Assembly: GCA_946185745.1 (NCBI GenBank)
Contig: CAMHKQ010000008.1
Coordinates: 1-64,000, forward strand
DNA from: an uncultured Bacteroidales bacterium
GTDB lineage: Bacteria > Bacteroidota > Bacteroidia > Bacteroidales > UBA932
Direction: 5' to 3'
Length of the DNA: 64,000 nucleotides
Below, piece by piece: positions 24,993 through 32,485 of the stretch. Each line of letters starts with the position of its first letter. Positions within the stretch are counted from its first letter, which is position 1. The notes below the pieces were generated by a model, which did no database searches, was not told the DNA's origin, and worked only from the letters and a program-made list of their open reading frames with translations. Both the position numbers and the translations under genes were made by a program.

Positions 24993-25718
24993 TTAAAACT
25001 CCAACTGAAACCCATTGCTCTTCAGCCGGTCGTAGTTATCCTTATCGAAGCGGTAGTTGATTGGTGTTCTCGTTCCGCGGCGGGGCATGTCATTGGAATA
25101 TTCAGACAGTATCTCATAGTGCTTCATCTTATTGGCGAAGTTGCGGCGGTCGAACTTGACTTCGAGGATTGATTCGTAGAGATTCTGGAGCTGGGGCAGG
25201 GTGAACACTTCGGGCAGCAGCTCGAAACCGACGGGCTCGAAGTGGATGTCCTGCTTGAGGCGGGAAAAGGCGACGCGGAGAATCTTGTCGTGGTCGAATG
25301 CCAGATGAGGGATGTCGGCCCATGCGAACCACTCGGCCTTTTCGGCATCGGTTGCGGCTTCCACTTCCGCCAGCTTCACCAGGGCATAGTGGGCAACGGT
25401 GATCACCCGTTCGCGCGGGTCGCGCTTGATGTCGCTGAAGGTGCCTACCTCCCTGAACTCCTTGACGGACAGCTTGAGGCCGGTCTCTTCCTTCAGTTCG
25501 CGGGCGGCGGTATGGGCAACTGTCCTGTCCTTTTCGACATCCAGGAAGCCGCCGGGCAGAGCCCACTCGCCGACAAATGCAGTTTTGCTTGCCTCTTTTT
25601 CCGCACCGCGTTTGATAAGAAGCACCTTAAGTTCCTTGCCGTCATATCCAAAGACCACGCTATCTGCAGTCACTGCAGGATGCGGGTATTCATATGTGTA
25701 TTGCCCCTTTATAGCCAT
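24993..25718 (-). CDS. NrtR-like NUDIX transcriptional regulator
   Basis: NUDIX domain (about residues 10-150) followed by a C-terminal winged helix (about 155-241; LPEVFTLPQLQNLYESIL, DRRNFANKM). The NUDIX core has ALPGGFLDVEKD and RELKEETGL, with about three extra residues between GG and REL compared with ADP-ribose pyrophosphatases, consistent with a sensor rather than an enzyme. NrtR proteins repress NAD-metabolism genes and are released by ADP-ribose. ATG 25718 (MAIKGQYTYEYPHPAV) is the right start: the promoter box lies just upstream, inside the longer frame. The divergent neighbour makes or removes ADP-ribose adducts, which fits. Confidence 0.82.
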   Translation of the reverse strand: MAIKGQYTYEYPHPAVTADSVVFGYDGKELKVLLIKRGAEKEASKTAFVGEWALPGGFLDVEKDRTVAHTAARELKEETGLKLSVKEFREVGTFSDIKRDPRERVITVAHYALVKLAEVEAATDAEKAEWFAWADIPHLAFDHDKILRVAFSRLKQDIHFEPVGFELLPEVFTLPQLQNLYESILEVKFDRRNFANKMKHYEILSEYSNDMPRRGTRTPINYRFDKDNYDRLKSNGFQLEF

Positions 25719-25736
25719 ATAGAAATCTCGTTTTGG

Positions 25737-25744
25737 CAAAGATA
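25737..25744 (-). promoter_or_regulatory. -7 box for the NUDIX regulator
   Basis: TATCTTTG on the minus strand, with a -33-like TTG 20 nt upstream. Confidence 0.6.
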
Positions 25745-25770
25745 GGGTCATTAAACCACTTTTGCAAGAA

Positions 25771-25793
25771 TTTTGTGTATTTTTTACACAAAA
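25771..25793. promoter_or_regulatory. Operator 1 of the NUDIX/ADP-ribosylglycohydrolase pair
   Basis: TTTTGTGTA, five T, TACACAAAA: 9-bp perfect arms with a 5-nt spacer, just upstream of the -33 region of the NUDIX gene. Confidence 0.7.
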
Positions 25794-25819
25794 AGTTTGG
25801 AACATCCAACTATTAATTC

Positions 25820-25843
25820 TATATTTGCGTAAAAATTACACAA
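25820..25843. promoter_or_regulatory. Promoter and operator 2 of the ADP-ribosylglycohydrolase gene
   Basis: -7 box TATATTTG at 25820-25827. Overlapping it, TTGCGTA (25825-25831), 5-nt spacer, TACACAA (25837-25843): same arm sequence and spacing as operator 1 with one mismatch. Binding here would block transcription. Confidence 0.65.
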
Positions 25844-25849
25844 GATAGC

Positions 25850-26656
25850 ATGAAAAACTACTTGATGAGCGAAGCAATCGGTGATATCGCCGGCAGCGCG
25901 TACGAAGGACGGAGCCATCGTACGAAAGATTATAACGCAATCAAACTGTTCAGTTCGCGCGCCAGGTATACCGATGACACGGTGCTGACATTTGCCTGTG
26001 CAGAAGCATTCCTGAAGGGCCTTGATATGGCCACAAATCTCTGGAAATGCGGGAACGAACTCCCAAACGCAGGTTATGGAAGTGCTTTCAAGCTTTGGCT
26101 TTCATCGCATGATCCTCAACCGTATGGCAGTTTCGGCAATGGCTCTGCCATGCGTTGCTCCAGCGCAGGCTGGCTCGCTCAATCAGAGGAAGAATGTGAG
26201 GAAATGGCTACTGCAACTGCGCTGCCGACACACAATCACCGGGAAGGGGTAAAAGGAGCTGTTGCAACTGCATTGACCATCTTCCATTTAAAGCTAGGCG
26301 CCAATAAACAAGAGGTTGAAGAATCGATACTTCGCAAATTCTATCCGGAATGGCACGGCCTGTCATACGAACAGATACAGCCGTCTTTCACTTTCAATTC
26401 CACCTGTCCCGGAACAGTCGGCCCGGCAATCATATGTTTCCTTGAATCAACCGATTACGTTGATTGCATCAAGAAAGCCATCGCCCTCGGCGGCGACGCC
26501 GACACCCTCGCAGCTATCGCCGGCCCCATGGCCTATGCTTATTACAAAGAGATGCCAGACAGCCTTGTGTATGAAGCACTTAAAAAACTCCCTCAGTGGA
26601 TGGTAGAAGTCAATTCTGCTTTTGACAAGGAGATGAACACTCTTTTCAAGAGATAG
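25850..26656 (+). CDS. ADP-ribosylglycohydrolase family protein
   Basis: DraG/ARH-type hydrolase that removes ADP-ribose from proteins or nucleic acids, or hydrolyses related compounds. Metal ligands are visible: T41-D42-D43 (RYTDDTVLTF) and the C-terminal GGDADTLAAIAGPMAYAYY with D216 and D218. The chain (268 residues) is of normal length. The gene is divergent from an NrtR-like regulator and the two share matching palindromes, so ADP-ribose produced by this enzyme may feed back on its own repression (inference). Confidence 0.88.
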   Translation: MKNYLMSEAIGDIAGSAYEGRSHRTKDYNAIKLFSSRARYTDDTVLTFACAEAFLKGLDMATNLWKCGNELPNAGYGSAFKLWLSSHDPQPYGSFGNGSAMRCSSAGWLAQSEEECEEMATATALPTHNHREGVKGAVATALTIFHLKLGANKQEVEESILRKFYPEWHGLSYEQIQPSFTFNSTCPGTVGPAIICFLESTDYVDCIKKAIALGGDADTLAAIAGPMAYAYYKEMPDSLVYEALKKLPQWMVEVNSAFDKEMNTLFKR

Positions 26657-26713
26657 AATCTGGTAAATACCGGAACAAATTAGTATCTTGAGAGCTGATT
26701 AACCACATAATAA

Positions 26714-28114
26714 ATGCTAAGGATTCTCATTGAAGTATTAATTGGAATAATTGTTTTCCTACTTATAGTCTGCTTGCTGCTCCCCAAACCGAGAAAGCGT
26801 TATTGCGACCTTGTCATGAGTTCAATTAGAGCCCTTCGAAAGATTATTACAGACGAGGTGCCAACCAAGAAGAAAGGCATTATCAAATCGTTGCCGTTAT
26901 TTCTTCTTGCCGTTATCTATGTACTATTGGGCTCAGTTATTACAGCCGTTTTTTTATTAGTCGCATATCCGGCAGTCTGCGTCATTAGTTCTATCAATCT
27001 TCCGGAAAAAACCCGAAAACATGAAAAGACGCCAGAGCAGATTGCTGAGGAAGACAGAATCTGGCATGAGATGTGGCAGGCAACTCATTTTACTGTGGCC
27101 AGGAAGGATCTTCCATTTGAGCCTGTCATTACGGAAATCTTGTTCTATACCCCGGAAAGCGATTCAGCGATTGAGAACGCAATTGCCGCCAACTACGAGG
27201 CAGTTAACGACGCATTTAAAAAGAGAGGATACCGTTTTGTATTTCTGCCACGTTTCAGCAACGAGAACGAAGACCTTCAGAATACAGACTTGGTAAACTA
27301 TTATAATCCCAGGGCAACAAATCTTCCAAGCATTCCCAAAAGAGCCCTTACCTATCAGGACATAAAGGAGTCTTTGAAACTTCCGGATAAGGCAAATGTG
27401 CCGTGCTTTATCAGATGTCAAATGGAGTATGACACTCCTCTTGTTTTCTCATTTTACAAGATAGAGCCCACCGAAAGGAGCATCGTTTCCGTGGTTGAGG
27501 AGTATCTCAGTCAGGTTGGCAACAGGCGATTATTCGCTTTTCTTAACGATAAAGAAGTATGGACAGAAAGAGAGGGCCTGCCAGCCGATAATCGTTTTGA
27601 TCATGACGTATACTTGATTGGGAAGGAAATCAGGGAACGCATTGAACAGCTTCGTTCAAAGGGCCTTTCCACGCTGGCCATCCGAAAACTAATCGGTGAC
27701 GAATCTGACAAACCCGGCAAGTTGCTCATCAACAAGCAAAACAAACTCATCTTGACCGACTTTGGAAATAAGGAAATCAAACTTGAACCGCTCCATAAAG
27801 CTGTTTTTTTTCTGTTTCTGCGCCACCCCGAAGGCATCTACTTCAAGGATCTCTGCGATTATAGGGAAGAGCTCGGCACCATCTACCGTGAGATTACCGG
27901 CCGGGAGGACCTCTCCGGTATCCAGGACAGTATCGACAAACTGACTAATCCCCTTAACAATTCCATCAACGAGAAATGCGCCCGCATAAAGAATGCCTTC
28001 GTTTCGGAATTCCGCGAGGAGGTTGCCCAGTGGTATTTCATTGACGGCGAGCGTGGCGAAAAGAAAAGCATTAAACTCCCCCGTGAACTCGTAACATGGG
28101 AGATCAAGGACTGA
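26714..28114 (+). CDS. Membrane protein of unknown function
   Basis: 466 residues with two N-terminal membrane segments (about 3-24 and 62-92), so most of the chain lies on one side. The C-terminal 150 residues (KAVFFLFLRHPEGIYFKDLCDYREEL to WYFIDGERGEKKSIKLPRELVTWE) look like a compact helical domain, possibly winged-helix-like, that I have seen described only as a conserved Bacteroidota hypothetical. A lone gene, followed immediately by a palindrome that seems to serve the next promoter. Confidence 0.6.
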   Translation: MLRILIEVLIGIIVFLLIVCLLLPKPRKRYCDLVMSSIRALRKIITDEVPTKKKGIIKSLPLFLLAVIYVLLGSVITAVFLLVAYPAVCVISSINLPEKTRKHEKTPEQIAEEDRIWHEMWQATHFTVARKDLPFEPVITEILFYTPESDSAIENAIAANYEAVNDAFKKRGYRFVFLPRFSNENEDLQNTDLVNYYNPRATNLPSIPKRALTYQDIKESLKLPDKANVPCFIRCQMEYDTPLVFSFYKIEPTERSIVSVVEEYLSQVGNRRLFAFLNDKEVWTEREGLPADNRFDHDVYLIGKEIRERIEQLRSKGLSTLAIRKLIGDESDKPGKLLINKQNKLILTDFGNKEIKLEPLHKAVFFLFLRHPEGIYFKDLCDYREELGTIYREITGREDLSGIQDSIDKLTNPLNNSINEKCARIKNAFVSEFREEVAQWYFIDGERGEKKSIKLPRELVTWEIKD

Positions 28115-28115
28115 T

Positions 28116-28199
28116 TTTCCACAAGCCTTGTGGAAATTTGGCCCCCTAAAAAAGTGCGCATACCTTTGTACCGCAATCGGAAACAGACCCGGTTGCGGT
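28116..28199 (+). promoter_or_regulatory. Promoter with upstream palindrome and 5'-UTR hairpin
   Basis: A 21-bp palindrome TTTCCACAAG-C-CTTGTGGAAA (28116-28136) directly precedes the -33 element TTTG (28137-28140); a 20-nt spacer leads to the -7 box TACCTTTG (28161-28168). The predicted transcript begins with an 11-bp hairpin (28170-28180 with 28189-28199, one G-U pair, 8-nt loop). Confidence 0.65.
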
Positions 28200-28204
28200 T
28201 TATT

Positions 28205-28546
28205 ATGCCATCTGTTATTCACATTTTTTTGATTAAAGATATCATCCGGGCTTGGTCGGAATTGGACGCCAGCATCATCGAGCCCCTCCTTTCTGACAAT
28301 CTTCACTACCACTCATGGTGGGACATGGTGGAATTCTTCAGCAAGGAGAGTTTTATGGAATACATCAACTACCGTTTTAAATCTTATAAAGAACACGGTA
28401 TACGCCCATTGGTCAAGCTCGGAGTCAACAGAAACAATGGAGAACACGCGGTCGCACTACAGTTCGGGGACGATGTCCCCATTCTCATTCGTATCGAAGA
28501 AGAAGACGGAAAAATCAAGGAAATGTGGATGCAATCTGCAGAATGA
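28205..28546 (+). CDS. NTF2/SnoaL-like small protein
   Basis: 113 residues starting MPSVIHIFLIKDIIRAWSEL. The helix, DNLHYHSWWDMVEFFSKESFMEYINYRF, and following beta strands (AVALQFGDDVPILIRIEEEDGKIKEMWMQ) resemble the cone-shaped NTF2-like fold used by SnoaL-type enzymes and ligand-binding proteins. No catalytic residues can be assigned. I start at ATG 28205, behind the promoter and UTR hairpin. Function unknown. Confidence 0.6.
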   Translation: MPSVIHIFLIKDIIRAWSELDASIIEPLLSDNLHYHSWWDMVEFFSKESFMEYINYRFKSYKEHGIRPLVKLGVNRNNGEHAVALQFGDDVPILIRIEEEDGKIKEMWMQSAE

Positions 28547-28599
28547 GAAATTGAGCTCTTTCACCTTTGTTTGTCAAACCATAAAAAGAAAGAAACAAT

Positions 28600-29199
28600 A
28601 TGACTATCGCATACATTTCAGTTGTAGCGACAATTTTCCTGGCCCTCTATGTAAGCAAGTGCTTGGACTACAAGGTGCTGGAAAAGCAGAGGGAGCGGAT
28701 GCCGGAGCCCGTGGCCGTCGATGACATGGACTTGCGGCCGTTGGATATAGCATCGGCTATGGAGGCCATCCGTTTCAACGGCTTCGTGCCGGAGATGGAC
28801 GGGCATATGATTACGTTTATCTCCCAAGGCGACCATTATTTTATTGACGCAGAGCGTTTTCCGGTTTTGGTGTTGATGAAGTATTATAACGTTGACCACA
28901 GTAAATGGGATATAGATTTGATGTACAAGGCCGCCCATCTTGTGTCGGACGAACTCATCATGGCCAAGGTGATTTTCATAGGCGAGCAGGAGGACGGCAT
29001 CTCCTTCCAGATAACCGCCATCGAGAACAAGTACGGTCATTTTAAGGACTGCCTTACCAGGTACATTAGCATCATTGAGGAGTCGCAGGCTCGGATGAGA
29101 GAGATCTACAATGACTTGTATGCCAAGCAAAAGGAGCGGCTATCCATGTTCCCTCAGCTTGGAACGGAGGCCACCAGTGAAAAGAAAATAATGTCGTAA
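28600..29199 (+). CDS. Membrane-anchored protein of unknown function
   Basis: 199 residues with one N-terminal membrane helix (about 3-19, TIAYISVVATIFLALYVS). The rest, with FPVLVLMKYYNVDHSKWDIDLMYKAAHLVSDELIMAKVIFIGEQEDGISFQITAIENKYGHF, has alternating helices and strands reminiscent of small secretion-chaperone or YbjN-like folds; this is a weak impression. First of three same-strand genes (with the 411-residue lipoprotein and the 127-residue membrane protein) spaced 13 and 6 bp, so probably one operon. Confidence 0.55.
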   Translation: MTIAYISVVATIFLALYVSKCLDYKVLEKQRERMPEPVAVDDMDLRPLDIASAMEAIRFNGFVPEMDGHMITFISQGDHYFIDAERFPVLVLMKYYNVDHSKWDIDLMYKAAHLVSDELIMAKVIFIGEQEDGISFQITAIENKYGHFKDCLTRYISIIEESQARMREIYNDLYAKQKERLSMFPQLGTEATSEKKIMS

Positions 29200-29212
29200 C
29201 AAAAAACGTGAG

Positions 29213-30448
29213 ATGAAAAGATTGCACTGTTTGATTAGCCTTTGCGCCCTTGCCGCAGCAATGGTGCTGACCGGCTGTAAAAACCGTGGCACCCAGACCA
29301 GAAGAATATATGTCGACCGGTCCCCGGAAGTGGGGGTTGTCGAAGAACCGGAGATGACTGAAAAGCCTGAGATGCCAGAAGATCCGGTTGTGTTCGCAGA
29401 CTATACGCCAAAAACGATATTCACATCCATCGACCAGATGAATGCCAGGATGCCGGAAGCAAGTGAAGAAAGCATGCTGGGGAAGGTCAACATTCAATTC
29501 CTGGAAGGGTGCTACTACACCGGAGACACCTCGACATCGTTCCTGGCCTCATTCGCGGAGCGTTGGAACAAGAACGTATTTCTCAGGCGTTTTGTCAATG
29601 CCGAGGAACTGTTTGAACGCCAGAACGTCATCCCCTGGGATTCGCTGTCGACCGAGACTGTAAGGGGGACTATGCCCTTATTGCCGAATGAGTATCAGCT
29701 GGCTTTCAGGAACAAGGACTGCCGGAAAAGGGCAAAGAAGCTTGTCAGGATGCTGACTACTATCGACTATGACACCTTGCAAACCGAGAAGATGGCCAAC
29801 TGTTTCCAAGAACTGGTCAACGTACCTTATGACACGCCGGAATTCATTTCCAAAAAAGAGATGAACGCCGTAAAAGAGTCTTTCTGGGAGCTTTATGACA
29901 AATCAAAGTATGTGGCAGATTATGCCGATATTCGAAAGATTCGTTTGCACGAAGAGGTCGATTATGATGAACTCCAGCGGCTCTCGCTGCCTCTGCAGAA
30001 AAGGTATATCGCGGAGGACGATTTCGACGCCAAGTGTATTTTCGCCATTGAATTGGGTTGTTACGGCTTCCCTAATGCCGTTGATTATATGGGCGAACTG
30101 ATAGAGGACGGGCGGTATTCCAAGTATCTGTTTGAAGTCTGGGATTTCTGGCGGCTTCTTGCCCAGTCGACGGTTTTCGGCATATCGACTTGGTCTGAAA
30201 TCCCTGACAATCTGTACGATAACGCCAGGCTCCTGGTTGCCCGGACTTTCGTGAATCATATCCGTAAGAATCCGTCAGACAACCTCGCCAAGCTTCTGTT
30301 GACGAATCTCATCTACACAGAGAATCTTCATCGCTCTGCAGGTTATTATGGAAACGAGGCCGTGGGAGCAGAATATCTGTTCCGAACCCAGGCTTTTCTC
30401 CCTGACGAGTTGATTGCATCAGAAGATGAATCTGAAGATGAGGAGTGA
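29213..30448 (+). CDS. Large lipoprotein of unknown function
   Basis: 411 residues with a lipoprotein signal (LAAAMVLTGCKN, Cys22), then an acidic linker rich in P and E (VVEEPEMTEKPEMPEDPVV) and a helical domain rich in Tyr, Phe and Asp. The end is very acidic (ASEDESEDEE). I do not recognise the family. The gene is in the middle of a probable three-gene envelope operon. Confidence 0.6.
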   Translation: MKRLHCLISLCALAAAMVLTGCKNRGTQTRRIYVDRSPEVGVVEEPEMTEKPEMPEDPVVFADYTPKTIFTSIDQMNARMPEASEESMLGKVNIQFLEGCYYTGDTSTSFLASFAERWNKNVFLRRFVNAEELFERQNVIPWDSLSTETVRGTMPLLPNEYQLAFRNKDCRKRAKKLVRMLTTIDYDTLQTEKMANCFQELVNVPYDTPEFISKKEMNAVKESFWELYDKSKYVADYADIRKIRLHEEVDYDELQRLSLPLQKRYIAEDDFDAKCIFAIELGCYGFPNAVDYMGELIEDGRYSKYLFEVWDFWRLLAQSTVFGISTWSEIPDNLYDNARLLVARTFVNHIRKNPSDNLAKLLLTNLIYTENLHRSAGYYGNEAVGAEYLFRTQAFLPDELIASEDESEDEE

Positions 30449-30454
30449 TGTCGT

Positions 30455-30838
30455 ATGAGAACAAAGCAACTCCTGATATATTTTGCATACTTTTTTGCTC
30501 TTCTTCTCGTCCTTTACGTAGTTTCATCTCAAGTGGCGATCCGGCAGGGATGGGTGAGGTGCTTTCCCAAAAAAGTAATAGAGTGTTATGATGCCACGAT
30601 ACGTGATAAAAAGCCACATGGTTTTGCAGACCTCAACGTCAGATGTCCTCTGTGTTTTGGGAAAATAATTGCTTTTTATCACGGTTACGGCCAATTGGAC
30701 AAGATAATTGAATACGACAAAGATGGCACGAACAGGTGGAAGCATGCCGGATGCACTTATTATGGCCACATTTTTCAGTGCAACAGATGCTGGGCCGAAT
30801 ATAATCATGACGGCAAATACATTCGCAATTATCTATAA
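30455..30838 (+). CDS. Small membrane protein with zinc-ribbon-like Cys pairs
   Basis: 127 residues: a single N-terminal membrane helix (about 7-26, LIYFAYFFALLLVLYVVSSQ) and a soluble part with two Cys pairs, CPLC and CNRC, plus one single Cys between them, likely binding zinc. Family unknown. It ends directly at the stop codon of the convergent hipT gene. Last gene of the probable three-gene cluster. Confidence 0.55.
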   Translation: MRTKQLLIYFAYFFALLLVLYVVSSQVAIRQGWVRCFPKKVIECYDATIRDKKPHGFADLNVRCPLCFGKIIAFYHGYGQLDKIIEYDKDGTNRWKHAGCTYYGHIFQCNRCWAEYNHDGKYIRNYL

Positions 30839-31765
30839 TTATCCCTTCATCCTCCTCTCAAGAAGACCGATATACGACATCTTGAGCACATCCGACAGGA
30901 AGGAGCACTGAATCTCTTCCACAAACTTGGGAAGGAGGTCCAGGTGTTTTTTCTTGAGGCGGTCGAAGACAATTTCAGGAACGCCACAAGTCCGGAATGC
31001 AGCCTTGAAATCGGCATCCTTCATATTTCTCTTCTTACCATTCAGATTGAGTGCCAGCTCCTCGTCATCGGCAGGGTTGCTGATAACGGCATTCAACAGG
31101 TCATAGGCCGGTGTGAGGACAGGTTCGCCTGCAGGGCAATACAACGAGAAGTTCTTCAGGTGCATGTCATTATTCCCGGTAAGCCACGAGAAATACACCA
31201 GTTCCAAAAAATCCACCATATCCAGCTGGGCATTGCCCGAGTACTTCCTTATAGCCTTGCCTATCTGTTCATATGAGCTCCTGTACTTATGCTCGGTCTG
31301 ACGCTCCGTGAGCTGACACATATCTTCCATTGCAATCTTTTCGCCATCGGCCGTACGGTCAATCCGCTTGGTCAGATAGCCGATGCTGCCGTCTTTCATC
31401 CGGATGAGGGTGTGCGGAACCGTTTTGATTCTGGCAATTTCCGCCAGGTGCATGGTCAAATCTTCATTCTCCGGCAGCATCTCGAAACGCTCGGTCTGAG
31501 GTTTGAAGATATAGCCGCCCCAAAGGCCAACTATCGCAAGTTTCCGGGAATCCTTATGCTTGTCCAGGTTTAGAGACAGTTTGGGCTGAACACCGGTCAA
31601 AGTGGTCTGCGACTTGATAACCTGAGCTGCCAGTTCATCCATCTGCGCACGTGTGTAGTCCAGCGAAGGGGGCGTGGAAGTTCCGAAGATTTTACGGCAA
31701 CATCCCTTGTGGAAATCGACCTCTCCCGGGCCGAGTTCCTTGTAACAATACAGGCACTTACTCAT
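30839..31765 (-). CDS. hipT: HipT-type serine/threonine kinase toxin
   Basis: Kinase of a split HipA system. The 308 residues start with a Cys-rich module (CLYCYKEL...DFHKGCCRKIFG) seen in Bacteroidota HipA proteins. The kinase core follows: glycine-loop-like TGVQPKLSLNL, catalytic loop TGNNDMHLKNFSL (Asp and Asn in place) and YDLLNA as the metal-binding DFG equivalent. The N-terminal subdomain of classical HipA is missing and is encoded by the previous gene, as in E. coli HipBST. Known HipT phosphorylates a tRNA synthetase and stops growth; the target here is unknown. Start overlaps hipS by 8 bp. Confidence 0.82.
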   Translation of the reverse strand: MSKCLYCYKELGPGEVDFHKGCCRKIFGTSTPPSLDYTRAQMDELAAQVIKSQTTLTGVQPKLSLNLDKHKDSRKLAIVGLWGGYIFKPQTERFEMLPENEDLTMHLAEIARIKTVPHTLIRMKDGSIGYLTKRIDRTADGEKIAMEDMCQLTERQTEHKYRSSYEQIGKAIRKYSGNAQLDMVDFLELVYFSWLTGNNDMHLKNFSLYCPAGEPVLTPAYDLLNAVISNPADDEELALNLNGKKRNMKDADFKAAFRTCGVPEIVFDRLKKKHLDLLPKFVEEIQCSFLSDVLKMSYIGLLERRMKG

Positions 31766-32090
31766 TGCCTCCCTCCTTTATCGGAATTACACTTACTGCA
31801 CCGATGCAGTCCTTGCAGCAGAGAAGCAGCAGCGAGAACCTGTCCAGTTCGCTGATATCCGTATTGCGCGTGGCTACATCCAGCAACCATCCTTCCGGAA
31901 TGAGACCGTCGAAGAATGGGAAAAGTACTGCGGATTTATAGGGTTTGTCCGTCAGTGGAAGCGTCAGGCTGACGGGGCTGGAGGCACCATCGGCAAGATA
32001 TTCCTTGTCATACTGGAACTCATAGCCTTCATCGGTCTCTTCCAAAATGCCTGCAGCCCTCCCTTTGTACTGAATCAATGCTTTACTCAT
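31758..32090 (-). CDS. hipS: HipS-type small subunit (HipA N-subdomain 1)
   Basis: 110 residues equal to the N-terminal subdomain of HipA: GRAAGILEETDEGYEFQYD, then VSLTLPLTDKPYKSAVLFPFFDGLIPEGWLL. In E. coli O127 the separate HipS, not HipB, neutralises HipT, so HipS is the likely antitoxin here. Its ATG overlaps the hipB stop (ATGA) and its end overlaps hipT, giving coupled translation of all three genes. Confidence 0.78.
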   Translation of the reverse strand: MSKALIQYKGRAAGILEETDEGYEFQYDKEYLADGASSPVSLTLPLTDKPYKSAVLFPFFDGLIPEGWLLDVATRNTDISELDRFSLLLLCCKDCIGAVSVIPIKEGGNE

Positions 32091-32293
32091 CTCACTTTCT
32101 TTTGAGGAACCAGTTCGTATCCGAACAAATCAAATACCTGGACTACCTTGTCCATCCGTACCGTAGCCTTCCCCTGCTCCAATTCGCGCACGAAGTTCAG
32201 GCCTACGCCGGATTTCATGGCCAAATCCACCTGCGTGAGCCCGTGCTCCTTCCGCAGGAATTTCAGTGTTGAAGATATGACGTTACTATTCAT
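32087..32293 (-). CDS. hipB: HipB-type HTH regulator
   Basis: 68-residue XRE-family helix-turn-helix protein (SSTLKFLRKEHGLTQVDLAMKSGVGLNFVRELEQGK..., recognition helix around SGVGLNFVRELEQG). I start at ATG 32293 (MNSNVISSTLKF); the longer frame would run through the promoter and first operator. It should repress its own operon by binding the palindromes just upstream. Confidence 0.85.
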   Translation of the reverse strand: MNSNVISSTLKFLRKEHGLTQVDLAMKSGVGLNFVRELEQGKATVRMDKVVQVFDLFGYELVPQKKVR

Positions 32294-32295
32294 AA

Positions 32296-32397
32296 TTACA
32301 TCCGTTCGGATGCAAATATACATAATATTGTATAAATTACATCATAACGAATGTAATTTTATACATAATATCGACAATTACATTCGATAGAATGTAC
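32296..32397 (-). promoter_or_regulatory. hip promoter with three palindromic operators at 41-bp spacing
   Basis: The -7 box TATATTTG (minus strand, 32313-32320) lies 19 nt before hipB. Three related 20-bp palindromes occupy 32296-32315 (TTACATCCGTTCGGATGCAA), 32337-32356 (TTACATCATAACGAATGTAA) and 32378-32397 (TTACATTCGATAGAATGTAC). Starts are 41 and 41 bp apart, about four helical turns. The first covers the transcription start. Confidence 0.8.
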
Positions 32398-32485
32398 CCC
32401 TCCGCCCGCCACTTTTTTAGTTTCGAGGTATTTCGTTTTTGGCATGATTTTTTAAATTGCGATGATTGTACTAAAACATAAGCGT

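Noticed and set aside
25719..25805. Longer N-terminus for the NUDIX regulator
   Set aside because: The extra 29 codons run through the promoter box and operator and match nothing in the NUDIX fold.
14900..32400. Accessory block as a prophage or integrative element
   Set aside because: No integrase, transposase, relaxase or structural phage gene, and no flanking direct repeats that I could find.
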